Of a stretch of DNA of 64,000 nucleotides, positions 43,611 to 52,502 are shown piece by piece (position 1 is the first letter of the stretch; each line of letters opens with the position of its first letter). The notes under the pieces are model-generated. The model ran no database searches and was not told the origin of the DNA. It saw nothing but the letters and a program-made list of their open reading frames with translations. Both the position numbers and the translations under genes were made by a program. The DNA lies in contig NZ_JBFAAI010000002.1 in assembly GCF_040639655.1 (NCBI RefSeq), forward strand, positions 186,001-250,000, given 5' to 3'. This DNA is from Actinoplanes sp040639655. GTDB lineage: Bacteria > Actinomycetota > Actinomycetes > Mycobacteriales > Micromonosporaceae.

Positions 43611-43967
43611 CTACGGCTCGCGGTCCGGGCTGCCGTTCTCCCAGATGCACGGTGAGGAACTTCCCAGTGTGTAGTCGTAATAGCCGTCGCGGTCCCAAGC
43701 GTCGATGATCACCGAGTAGTCGTCCGGGGTTCGCACGACGAACCGGGGCGGCCGGTCGTTGCGCCGGTCGTCATGGACGCGATAGCCCTGCTTCTCCCAG
43801 AAGGCGATCAGGGCGGGGATGGCCTGGTCAGCCGGCCAGGAACCGCCGTTGTCCGGTACGACCTCGTATCGCCTCTCGACGATGACCCGGCCGCGGGGAG
43901 CGAGGCCGTCCGGATCGTCGCAGCTGCCGACATCGCTACCGTCGCTGAGTTTCGGCGCGAAGGCGCG
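43611..43967 (-). pseudogene. 5'-truncated remnant of an unknown gene
   Basis: On the minus strand a clear coding signal runs down to a TAG at 43611-43613. It reads DPDGLAPRGRVIVERRYEVV, then AIPALIAFWEKQGYRVHDDR, then FVVRTPDDYSVIIDAWDRDG and a C-terminus with CIWENGSPDREP. No plausible start codon or ribosome site precedes it; upstream the frame runs into the F420-type oxidoreductase gene. The GSCDDPDG start resembles the part just after a lipobox, so a lipoprotein that lost its signal peptide is likely. I do not know the family. Confidence 0.6.
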
Positions 43968-43969
43968 GC

Positions 43970-45001
43970 TCAGGGCAGCAGACGGCGGAGTTCGGCGACA
44001 TCCTTGACGCGTTCGGCTCGGGTGGTGGCGAGCGGCGACGCCAGCAGGGTGGTGACGCCGGCTGCGGCCAGGGCGTCGAGCCCTCGGCGGACGTCGTCCG
44101 GGCGGCCGGCCAGCGAGGTCGCCGCGACCAGGTCGCCGGGGACCGCGGCGGCGGCCTCGGCGCGCCGCCCGGACAGATAGAGGTCCTGGACGCGCCGGGC
44201 CTGATCGGCGTAGCCGTAGCGGCGCACCAGGTCGTTGGAGAAGTTACGGCCGCGGGCTCCCATGCCACCGAGGTAGAGCGCGAGCTGGGCGCGGTGCCGG
44301 GTGAGCAGGCCGGGGTCCGGGTCGCCGAGAGCGAACGGTACGGGAACGCTGATGTCCAGCGGACCCAGGGCCGGGTCGCGCCGGGACCGGCCATCGGCGA
44401 GCGCGTCACCGAAGACCCGGCCGGCGGCGCGCGGGTCGAGCCAGAGCGCCTGCCAGCCTTCGGCGATCTCGGCGGCCAGTGCCACGTTGCGCGGGCCCAT
44501 GGCGGCCAGCAGGATCGGCACGCGTGGCCGTACCGGATGGTTGATGATCTTCAGGGGTTTGGTGTGGTCGCCGGGCAGCGGGATGCGGTAGTGGGTGCCG
44601 TCGAAGGTGAGGGGCTCGCGGCGCCAGACCCGGCGGCAGATCTCGACGACCTCGCGGGTGCGTGCGACCGGTGCGTCGTAGCGGACGCCGTGGAAACCCT
44701 CGATGACCTGCGGTCCGGACGCGCCGAGGCCCAGGTTGAACCGGCCGCCGGACACGTGGTCGAGTCCGGCGGCGGTCATCGCGGTCAGCGTTGGAGTGCG
44801 AGTGTAGAGCTGCATCACACCGGACGCCAGATCCATCGTCCGGGTCCGGGCGGCCAGATAGCCGAGGCGGCTGACGGCGTCGAAGCTGTACGCCTCCGGC
44901 ACCACCACGAGGTCGGCGCCGGCCTGTTCGAACTCGACGGCCTCGGCGGCCTCGGCGGCGAAGTCGTCGCCGCTGTAGCCCAGCTGGATCCCGAGCCGCA
45001 T
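43970..45001 (-). CDS. LLM-class F420-dependent oxidoreductase
   Basis: A 343-residue luciferase-like protein. The start MRLGIQLGYSGDDF and later GLGASGPQVIEGFHG, VPILLAAMGPRNVALAAEIAEGW are typical of LLM F420-dependent enzymes. Its ATG lies two bases after the stop of the alcohol dehydrogenase gene, so the two form an operon behind a KstR-type box at 46103. Such enzymes occur in mycobacterial steroid clusters. The substrate is unknown. Confidence 0.88.
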   Translation of the reverse strand: MRLGIQLGYSGDDFAAEAAEAVEFEQAGADLVVVPEAYSFDAVSRLGYLAARTRTMDLASGVMQLYTRTPTLTAMTAAGLDHVSGGRFNLGLGASGPQVIEGFHGVRYDAPVARTREVVEICRRVWRREPLTFDGTHYRIPLPGDHTKPLKIINHPVRPRVPILLAAMGPRNVALAAEIAEGWQALWLDPRAAGRVFGDALADGRSRRDPALGPLDISVPVPFALGDPDPGLLTRHRAQLALYLGGMGARGRNFSNDLVRRYGYADQARRVQDLYLSGRRAEAAAAVPGDLVAATSLAGRPDDVRRGLDALAAAGVTTLLASPLATTRAERVKDVAELRRLLP

Positions 45002-45003
45002 GA

Positions 45004-46083
45004 TCAGTCGTGGATGATCACTTGGCGGATGACGTCACCGCTGCCCAGCGCGGCCAGCGCGTCACCGGCCTGGTCGAGCCGCAGCCGCCGGCTGATCATG
45101 CCCTCGATGTCGAGGCGCCCGGCCCGCCACAACGCGAGCAGGCGGGGGAAGTCACGGTGCGCATCGGCCGAGCCGTAGAGCGACGGGATGATCCGCTTGC
45201 CCTCGAAGAGCAGCTCGAACGGGCTGAACTCGACGTGGTCCTCGGCGCGGCCCGCGCCGACCACGATCACGGTGCCGCCGCGCCGGCAGGCGGTCCATGC
45301 GGTCCGGAGTGTCTGCGGCAGGGCCACGATGTCGAAGGCGTGGTCGAAGCCCTCCGGGACCACCTCCATCTGCAGGTCGCTCAACTGGTCCGGGGTGGCC
45401 GTGTGGGTGGCCCCGAACCGGCGCGCCGCCTCATGCCGCGCGGGCACCGTGTCGACCGCCATGATGACGGCGGCACCGGCCAGCCGGGCACCCTGGACGG
45501 CGGCGATCCCGACACCTCCGCAGCCGATGACGACGGCGGTGTCGCCGGGCCGCACCCCCGCCGTGTTGATCACCGCACCGACGCCGGTGGTGACACCGCA
45601 GCCGACCAGTGCGGCCACCTCGTACGGCACGTCGTCGTCGATCTTCACGACGCCGGGCCGGGGCACCACCATCTCCTCGGCGAACGACCCGCATCCGGCC
45701 ATCCCGAAGATCTGCAGGTCACCGGAGGCGAACCGGGGGATCACGTAACCGGCCATCACATGCGTCATGCACAGGTGTTGCTCGCCGCGCCGGCAGTACG
45801 GACAGGTGCCACAGGCGGGCAGCCAGTTGACCGCGACCCGGTCACCGGGCAGCAGATCCTCGACGCCGTCGCCGACCTCGATCACGTCGCCGGCCGCCTC
45901 GTGGCCGAGGACCGCGGGCAGCGGCTGGGGCAGGGCCCCGTGCAGGGCGGACAGGTCGGAGTGGCAGACGCCGGAGGCGCGCACCCGCAGGCGCACCTCG
46001 CCCGGCCCGGGGCCGAGGACCGTCACGTCGTCACGCAGGTCGAGTTTCTCGTCCCCGATCGTGTGCAGCACCGCCGCGCGCAT
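45004..46083 (-). CDS. Zinc-dependent alcohol dehydrogenase (MDR family)
   Basis: A 359-residue medium-chain dehydrogenase. GHEAAGDVIEVGDGV carries the catalytic zinc histidine and glutamate; CGTCPYCRRGEQHLC holds the four structural-zinc cysteines; VIGCGGVGIAAVQGA is the NAD(P)-binding loop. It oxidises an alcohol or reduces an aldehyde. The start lies 20 bases from a perfect KstR-type palindrome, so it is probably part of the steroid regulon. The specific substrate is not known. Confidence 0.9.
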   Translation of the reverse strand: MRAAVLHTIGDEKLDLRDDVTVLGPGPGEVRLRVRASGVCHSDLSALHGALPQPLPAVLGHEAAGDVIEVGDGVEDLLPGDRVAVNWLPACGTCPYCRRGEQHLCMTHVMAGYVIPRFASGDLQIFGMAGCGSFAEEMVVPRPGVVKIDDDVPYEVAALVGCGVTTGVGAVINTAGVRPGDTAVVIGCGGVGIAAVQGARLAGAAVIMAVDTVPARHEAARRFGATHTATPDQLSDLQMEVVPEGFDHAFDIVALPQTLRTAWTACRRGGTVIVVGAGRAEDHVEFSPFELLFEGKRIIPSLYGSADAHRDFPRLLALWRAGRLDIEGMISRRLRLDQAGDALAALGSGDVIRQVIIHD

Positions 46084-46102
46084 ACCGGTACCCCCTCGGA
46101 AT

Positions 46103-46116
46103 TAGAACGTGTTCTA
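46103..46116. promoter_or_regulatory. KstR-type box
   Basis: TAGAACGTGTTCTA is a perfect 14-bp palindrome and fits the published KstR consensus TNNAACNNGTTNNA. It lies 20 bases upstream of the alcohol dehydrogenase start and 57 bases from the divergent kstR2 gene. No KstR gene is in the window. Confidence 0.82.
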
Positions 46117-46139
46117 CGCTATCGGCGAGCCTGGTACCA

Positions 46140-46153
46140 AGCAAGCGTTCGGT
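46140..46153. promoter_or_regulatory. Degenerate KstR2-type box before kstR2
   Basis: AGCAAGCGTTCGGT matches the KstR2 consensus AnCAAGnnCTTGnT except at two positions of the right half. It lies 20 bases before the kstR2 start and could allow weak autoregulation. Confidence 0.45.
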
Positions 46154-46172
46154 CAAGAGCGATAATCGGCCG

Positions 46173-46760
46173 GTGACGCAATCCAAGAGCCCGTCCGAGC
46201 GGCGCGCGCACCTCGTTCAGCTGGCCGGCGACCTCTTCGCCGAGAAGGGGTTCCGGGCCACGACGGTCCGCGAGATCGCCGACGCGGCCGGCATCCTGTC
46301 CGGCAGCCTGTATCACCACTTCGACTCCAAGGAGTCGATCGGCGACGAGATCCTCAGCGCCTTCCTGGAGGACGTCCTCACCGGGTACCGCGAGGCGGTC
46401 CGGGACACGGCTGACCCGCGGACGGCGATCGAGCAGATCGTACGGTCCAGCACCGCCAACCTGAGCCGGCACCGCGCCGCACTGACGATGCTGCAGAACG
46501 ACTGGAACTACTTCAGCGGGCAGCCCCGGTTCGCGTACCTGCGTACCGCCATGAAGGAGATCGAACAGACCTGGATCGAGCAGCTGGAGCGCGGCAAGCA
46601 GACCGGCCAGTTCCGGGCCGACCTGGACACCCGGCTCACCTACCGGTTGCTCCGCGACATCCTGTGGCTGCCCACGTCATGGCGGTCCTCGGCGACATGG
46701 AGCACCGACCAGATCATCGAGGGCCTGCTGCGCCTTCTGTTCGACGGGATCCGGGCGTAA
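46173..46760 (+). CDS. kstR2: KstR2-like TetR repressor of C/D-ring steroid catabolism
   Basis: A 195-residue TetR protein. The DNA-binding part, FAEKGFRATTVREIADAAGI followed by LSGSLYHHFDSKESI, is nearly the same as in M. tuberculosis KstR2 (Rv3557c) as I remember it. Further matches are QPRFAYLRTAMKEIEQTWIEQL and DTRLTYRLLRDILW. KstR2 represses genes that degrade the propionate intermediate HIP and is released by its CoA thioester. KstR2-type boxes precede this gene (degenerate), follow it at 46766 and lie before echA20 at 53507. The start is GTG with no clear ribosome site. Confidence 0.87.
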   Translation: MTQSKSPSERRAHLVQLAGDLFAEKGFRATTVREIADAAGILSGSLYHHFDSKESIGDEILSAFLEDVLTGYREAVRDTADPRTAIEQIVRSSTANLSRHRAALTMLQNDWNYFSGQPRFAYLRTAMKEIEQTWIEQLERGKQTGQFRADLDTRLTYRLLRDILWLPTSWRSSATWSTDQIIEGLLRLLFDGIRA

Positions 46761-46765
46761 TCTCC

Positions 46766-46783
46766 CAAGCAAGCGCTTGGTTG
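46766..46783. promoter_or_regulatory. KstR2-type box
   Basis: CAAGCAAGCGCTTGGTTG contains AGCAAGCGCTTGGT (46768-46781), a full match to the KstR2 consensus AnCAAGnnCTTGnT with extended symmetry on both sides. It lies just after kstR2 and about 85 bases before the SDR operon, which it probably controls. Confidence 0.82.
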
Positions 46784-46794
46784 AAGCGCGGCCG

Positions 46795-46837
46795 GCGCTC
46801 ACCGCTGCCCCACGCGGGCTGAGACAACGGTGAGCGC
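46795..46837 (+). promoter_or_regulatory. Leader hairpin containing the 31-nt dispersed element
   Basis: GCGCTCACCG (46795-46804) pairs perfectly with CGGTGAGCGC (46828-46837). Inside the loop CCC and GGG can form a small second stem. Bases 46801-46831 match ACCGCTG-N10-GCTGAGACARCGGT, the element also at 9538 and 50911. It lies in the leader of the SDR operon, 30 bases before the start codon and downstream of the KstR2 box. Confidence 0.7.
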
Positions 46838-46866
46838 GAGCCGGGAGACCGGGACCGGAGGACGCG

Positions 46867-47628
46867 ATGGGGCGGCTGGACGGCAAGGTTGCACTGATCA
46901 CCGGCGGGGCGCGCGGCATGGGCAAGGCCCACGCCCGGCACTTCGCCGCCGAGGGGGCACGCGTCGTGATCGGCGACGTGCTCGACGACAAGGGCCGCGA
47001 GGTCGCCGACGGTCTCGGCGCGGACCTGTGCCGGTACGTGCACCACGACGTGACCGACTCCGATCAGTGGGCCGCGGCCGTGGCGGCGACGATCGCGGCG
47101 TTCGGGAAGATCGACGTGCTGGTCAACAACGCCGGCATCCTGCGGCACGCGCCCGTCGCCGAGATGGAACCGGCCGAGTTCCGGCAGGTCATCGAGGTCA
47201 ACCTGGTCGGCACCTGGCTCGGGATCCGCGAGGTCGTCCCACCCATGATCAGCACCGGGGGCGGCTCGATCGTGAACATCTCCTCGATCGAGGGGTTCGC
47301 CGGAGCGTCCGGACTGTCCGCCTACAGCGCCAGCAAGTTCGGTGTCCGCGGCCTGACCCGGTCGGCGGCTCAGGAGCTGGGGCCGGCCGGCATCCGGGTC
47401 AACTCGGTGCACCCGGGCGGCGTGATGACGTCGATGGCACTGGCCGCCGCGCAGACCATGACCGCCGTCGACCCGGGCGGCTTCCTCAAGTCGCTGCCGA
47501 TCGCCCGGTTCGCCGAACCCGTGGAGATCTCCCGGCTGGTCGCGTTCCTCGCCTCCGACGAGTCGTCGTACACCACCGGCGCCGAGTTCCTGGCCGACGG
47601 TGGCCTGCTCAGCGGCCCGGGGTACTGA
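46867..47628 (+). CDS. Short-chain dehydrogenase, hydroxysteroid-dehydrogenase-like
   Basis: A 253-residue classical SDR. GGARGMGKAHA is the cofactor loop, NNAG is present, and the catalytic Ser-Tyr-Lys are in NISSIEG and YSASKFG. The overall sequence resembles 3-alpha/20-beta-hydroxysteroid dehydrogenases of the FabG3 type. GGAGG precedes the ATG. It is the first gene of an operon behind a full KstR2-type box and is followed after two bases by another SDR gene. A steroid-derived substrate is inferred from context. Confidence 0.87.
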   Translation: MGRLDGKVALITGGARGMGKAHARHFAAEGARVVIGDVLDDKGREVADGLGADLCRYVHHDVTDSDQWAAAVAATIAAFGKIDVLVNNAGILRHAPVAEMEPAEFRQVIEVNLVGTWLGIREVVPPMISTGGGSIVNISSIEGFAGASGLSAYSASKFGVRGLTRSAAQELGPAGIRVNSVHPGGVMTSMALAAAQTMTAVDPGGFLKSLPIARFAEPVEISRLVAFLASDESSYTTGAEFLADGGLLSGPGY

Positions 47629-47630
47629 TC

Positions 47631-48614
47631 ATGCCCGCCGAGCCGGCCCTGCCGCCGGCCGCAGCGCACCCGGGACAGGCACCTAAGCCGGCGGAGGCCG
47701 TGCGGTCCGGACGGCCCCTGGATGGGCGGGTCGCCATCGTCACCGGGGCCGGGCAGGGGCTCGGCGCGGCGGAGGCCGAGGCCCTGGCGGCGGCCGGCGC
47801 GCGGCTCGTCCTCAACGACCTGCCCGGGGACGCGCTCGACGGCCTCGTCGCCCGCATCCGCGCTTCCGGCGGTGAGGCCGTGGCCAGCCCGGGCGACGTG
47901 GCCGACTGGGCCACCGGCGAAGCCCTGGTCAAGACCGCGGTGGACACGTTCGGCGGACTGCATGTCCTGGTCAACAACGCGGGCGTGCTGCGCGATCGGA
48001 TGATCTTCTCGATGTCCGAACAGGAGTGGGACACGGTCATCCGGGTCCACTTGCGCGGTCACTTCGTGACGACGCGGTTCGCGACCGCCTACTGGCGGGG
48101 ACTGAGCAAGTCCGAAGGACGGCCGGTATACGCCCGGATCATCAACACCTCGTCCGAGGCATACCTTCTCGGCTCCGCCGGTCAGCCCAACTACGCGGCG
48201 GCCAAGGGCGGCATCGTCTCCCTCACGCTCGCCACGGCGCGAGGTTGCCTTCACCATGGCGTACGGGTGAACGCGATCTGCCCACGGGCGCGTACGGCGA
48301 TGACCGGGGAGCTGATGGGCCCGGCACCCGACGGACCCGACCCGATGGCTCCCGACCGGGTCGCACCCCTGGTCGTTCATCTGGCCGGCCCGGCGGGCGA
48401 GCGCATCACGGGCGAGGTCTTCGTGGTCCACGGCGACGTGGTGGCACTGCTCGGGCCACCGACCGTCCGGGCCACCTTCCGCGCGGCCACCGGGCACTGG
48501 ACCGCCGCCGAGCTGGACGCCGCCCTGGGCACCGTCTTCACCGGCTCCCCGCCCTCCCCCGGCTATGTCTGCGACGAAACCCTGCCACTCGCGGCGTCCA
48601 CTTTCAACGAATAG
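47631..48614 (+). CDS. Short-chain dehydrogenase of the multifunctional-enzyme type
   Basis: A 327-residue SDR with a 30-residue Pro/Ala-rich N-terminal extension. GAGQGLGAAEA is the cofactor loop, VLVNNAGVLRDRMIF is typical of 17-beta-HSD4/Rv3548c-like enzymes, and the catalytic residues are in NTSSEA and YAAAKGG. The C-terminal tail of about 60 residues is longer than in classical SDRs. It follows the first SDR gene after two bases. It probably acts on a CoA-linked steroid intermediate; this is inferred from family and context. Confidence 0.83.
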   Translation: MPAEPALPPAAAHPGQAPKPAEAVRSGRPLDGRVAIVTGAGQGLGAAEAEALAAAGARLVLNDLPGDALDGLVARIRASGGEAVASPGDVADWATGEALVKTAVDTFGGLHVLVNNAGVLRDRMIFSMSEQEWDTVIRVHLRGHFVTTRFATAYWRGLSKSEGRPVYARIINTSSEAYLLGSAGQPNYAAAKGGIVSLTLATARGCLHHGVRVNAICPRARTAMTGELMGPAPDGPDPMAPDRVAPLVVHLAGPAGERITGEVFVVHGDVVALLGPPTVRATFRAATGHWTAAELDAALGTVFTGSPPSPGYVCDETLPLAASTFNE

Positions 48615-48670
48615 TCCGAAGTCGTGCGCTTCTGGCTGCCTACAAGGCGAAACCTCACAAGATCGACGGG

Positions 48671-49135
48671 ATGGGAGTGGTGGTGAAGCAGCGGGAGACG
48701 GTCTCGATGACGCCCGACGAGATCGGGACACTTCTGGCGTACGCCAGAAAGGCCCAGATCGCCACCATCAACCCGGACGGCACCCCGCATCTGGTGACCA
48801 TGTTCTTCGCGTCGGCCGGAGGCCGGATCGCGTTCTGGACCTACCGGGCCTCGCAGAAGGCCCGCAACCTGGCCCGGGACCCGCGGCTGACCTGTCTCGT
48901 CGAGGACGGCGAGGACTACTTCGAGCTGCGCGGTGTACAGATCGGCGGGACCGTGGAGGTGATCGAGGACCTGCCCGGCGTCACCGGGGTCGGCCGGCTG
49001 ATCGCCGCACGGATGCCGGACGTGCCGGCCGACGCCCTCGAGGCGTACGTGACGCACGCGGCCCGCAAACGCACCGCTTACCTGATCGAGCCGGTCCGCA
49101 TCGCGAGCTGGGATCACCGCAAGCTGCTCGCCTAA
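48671..49135 (+). CDS. Pyridoxamine-5'-phosphate oxidase-like (PPOX) F420/flavin protein
   Basis: A protein of about 154 residues with a split-barrel fold pattern: KAQIATINPDGTPHLVTMFF, then FWTYRASQKARNLARDPRL. Such proteins bind F420 or a flavin. The start is uncertain; the ATG at 48671 is used, and GTG codons at 48677-48683 are alternatives. It lies 56 bases after the second SDR gene on the same strand and may be in that operon. Confidence 0.8.
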   Translation: MGVVVKQRETVSMTPDEIGTLLAYARKAQIATINPDGTPHLVTMFFASAGGRIAFWTYRASQKARNLARDPRLTCLVEDGEDYFELRGVQIGGTVEVIEDLPGVTGVGRLIAARMPDVPADALEAYVTHAARKRTAYLIEPVRIASWDHRKLLA

Positions 49136-49176
49136 ACTGAGCGCTCGTCGTCGCGCGCGGGCCCTCGGGAGACAAC

Positions 49177-49779
49177 ATGACAGCCGGTTCCGCCCTGGGT
49201 CGGCCCCGCGACCCCGAGGTCGACGAGCGGATCACCCGGGCCGCGGCCGAGGTGTTCGGCGCCGAGGGCTGGGCCCGGTTCTCGGTCGACGCGGTCGCGC
49301 GCCGGGCCGGGGTCGGCAAGGCGTCCATCTACCTGCGCTGGCCCAACAAGGAGGCGCTGCTCGCCGGGGTGTTCGCGTCCCGGCTGTCGGGGGTGCGCGA
49401 CATCGACACCGGAACACTGCGCGACGACCTGGTGGCGATGGCGCGGCAGGTGCTGCACGCCTTCCTCGACGAGGCCGGCGGCGCGGTGCTGCGGCTGATG
49501 CTCGAGGCGGAGAGCATCCCGGCCGGTCAGGAACATCTGGACCGGTTCCTGCAGTCGCAGGCGGCGGCCGCGCGGGCGATCGTGCACCGCGGCATCGACC
49601 GGGGACAGCTGCGCGGCGACATCAGCGTCACCCTGCTGTTGAACACGATCAGTGGCGGCGCCCTGAATCACGCCCTCACCACCCCGGCCCGGCTCCGGGT
49701 CAAGGTCGCGGCAGGCGCCGACCGGTACGCCGAGGAGCTGGTCGACTTCGTCCTGGCGTCAGTGGCCGAGGCCGGATAG
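49177..49779 (+). CDS. TetR/AcrR-family repressor
   Basis: A 200-residue regulator. The DNA-binding domain reads ITRAAAEVFGAEGWARFSVDAVARRAG...YLRWPNKEALL; the C-terminal domain is of the AcrR type. Its end overlaps the convergent MBL gene by 21 bases. A long dyad in front of that MBL gene is the best candidate operator. It does not resemble KstR. Confidence 0.88.
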   Translation: MTAGSALGRPRDPEVDERITRAAAEVFGAEGWARFSVDAVARRAGVGKASIYLRWPNKEALLAGVFASRLSGVRDIDTGTLRDDLVAMARQVLHAFLDEAGGAVLRLMLEAESIPAGQEHLDRFLQSQAAAARAIVHRGIDRGQLRGDISVTLLLNTISGGALNHALTTPARLRVKVAAGADRYAEELVDFVLASVAEAG

Positions 49780-50790
49780 TGCCCCGGCCCGCAGCCGTTC
49801 GCCCTCCCGGACCAGGTCGCCCGAGCGGACCAGCAGCTCCACGTGGGCGGCGGTCTCGGCCACCGCGCCGACCAGCATCGGCCCGATCTGGTCCCACGGC
49901 CGCGACCAGGTCAGCTCGGACGCCACCTGCCAGATCGTGGGCGCGCCCAGCCGGTCGACGGTCGCCAGAATCTCCCGGCACCGCTCCCGATGGTGGCCGT
50001 CCAGCTCGGCGGCCCGGGCCGCGATGCCCCGGAACCGGTACTCGTGGCCGGGCAGCGCCTCGCACGCGTCGTAGGCGGCGACCTTCTCCAGCGACTCCAG
50101 GTAGCGCCCGAGCGGGTCCCCGCCGCTGAGCTGCAGGCCGATGTTCGGGCTGATCCGCGGCAGCACGTGGTCGCCGGTGAGCAGAACCTGCGCGTCCGCG
50201 TCGAACAGGCACAGGTGACCGGGGGTGTGGCCGGGCGTCCAGATCGCCCGCAGCCGCCGCCCGGCCAGCGGTACGAAGTCGCCGTCCTCGAGCATCACGT
50301 CCGCGTCGGCGAGCGGCGCGAAATGCGAGTGGACCGCCTTCCCCCACCGGGCTAGCAGCCGGTCGATCTCCTCCGCCGGCACGTGCAGCTCCCGCAGCCA
50401 GCCGGTCAGCGCGGCACTCGGCTCGGCGTCCTGGTCACGCAGCATCGTCGCCTGCTCGGCGGGGTGCATCGCCACCCACGCTCCCGAGGCGTCCCGCAGC
50501 CGCCCGGTGAGCCCGTGATGGTCGGGGTGCACATGGGTGAGCACCACGCCGGTCACGTCGGCGGCGGTGGCGCCCGCCTCGGCGAGACCGCTGGTGAGCG
50601 CGTCCCAGCCGAGGTCACTGTCCCAGCCCGGGTCGACGACGACCAGTCCGTCGTCTCCGGGGATCAGGTAGCACAGGGTGTAGCGGAGCGGGTTGTCCGG
50701 GATCGGCACCGGTACCGACACCATGCCGCCGGCCAGCTTCTCCACCGGCGGCAAGGTTTTCGCCCGCCACGCGGCCTGCTGCAGGTTCAT
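49759..50790 (-). CDS. MBL-fold metallohydrolase
   Basis: A 343-residue metallo-beta-lactamase-fold protein. The metal motif is THVHPDHHG, with later histidines in WTPGHTPGHL, GDHVLP and ALPGHEY. An extra C-terminal domain of about 90 residues is helical, as in LACTB2-like or acyl-CoA-related hydrolases. The ATG at 50790 has AAAGGGG upstream; an ATG 54 bases further upstream would run through the operator dyad and is rejected. The natural substrate is unknown. A thioesterase or lactonase role would suit the neighbourhood but is not shown. Confidence 0.85.
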   Translation of the reverse strand: MNLQQAAWRAKTLPPVEKLAGGMVSVPVPIPDNPLRYTLCYLIPGDDGLVVVDPGWDSDLGWDALTSGLAEAGATAADVTGVVLTHVHPDHHGLTGRLRDASGAWVAMHPAEQATMLRDQDAEPSAALTGWLRELHVPAEEIDRLLARWGKAVHSHFAPLADADVMLEDGDFVPLAGRRLRAIWTPGHTPGHLCLFDADAQVLLTGDHVLPRISPNIGLQLSGGDPLGRYLESLEKVAAYDACEALPGHEYRFRGIAARAAELDGHHRERCREILATVDRLGAPTIWQVASELTWSRPWDQIGPMLVGAVAETAAHVELLVRSGDLVREGERLRAGALSGLGH

Positions 50791-50801
50791 TCCGGACCCC
50801 T

Positions 50802-50826
50802 TTCCTAGACGGAAGCCGTCTAGGAA
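50802..50826. promoter_or_regulatory. Perfect 11-bp dyad operator before the MBL gene
   Basis: TTCCTAGACGG (50802-50812) and CCGTCTAGGAA (50816-50826) are exact inverted copies around AAG. It lies 12 bases upstream of the MBL start codon. Such sites are typical of TetR proteins; the TetR encoded convergently at 49177 is the likely binder. Confidence 0.72.
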
Positions 50827-50910
50827 GGCAACGATATCGTGCACGGCCGCCGTTCAGCAATCTCCATCGGCGGCCGGCCCCCGAACCTGCAAACTTCCCA
50901 GCTGTCACAG

Positions 50911-50941
50911 ACCGCTGGCTCAGTGCCGCTGAGACAGCGGT
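50911..50941. repeat. 31-nt dispersed element
   Basis: ACCGCTG (50911-50917), ten variable bases, then GCTGAGACAGCGGT (50928-50941). The outer arms ACCGCTG and CAGCGGT are inverted copies. It lies between the MBL promoter region and the end of the aldehyde dehydrogenase gene, 17 bases past the latter's stop, so it could act as a terminator there. Confidence 0.68.
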
Positions 50942-50957
50942 ACGCGACAGGCGGGGT

Positions 50958-52466
<1,509 letters not shown>

Positions 52467-52488
52467 GCCCGCCTCCGCACGCCCGAAT

Positions 52489-52502
52489 TGCAACACGTTC
52501 TA
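52489..52502. promoter_or_regulatory. KstR-type box before the aldehyde dehydrogenase
   Basis: TGCAACACGTTCTA fits the KstR consensus TNNAACNNGTTNNA, with one imperfect half. It lies 23 bases upstream of the ALDH start and covers the stop codon of the preceding SDR gene. Confidence 0.68.

Noticed and set aside
49177..49779. TetR gene as the missing KstR
   Set aside because: Its recognition helix region and C-terminal domain do not resemble KstR, and no TAGAAC box lies at its promoter.
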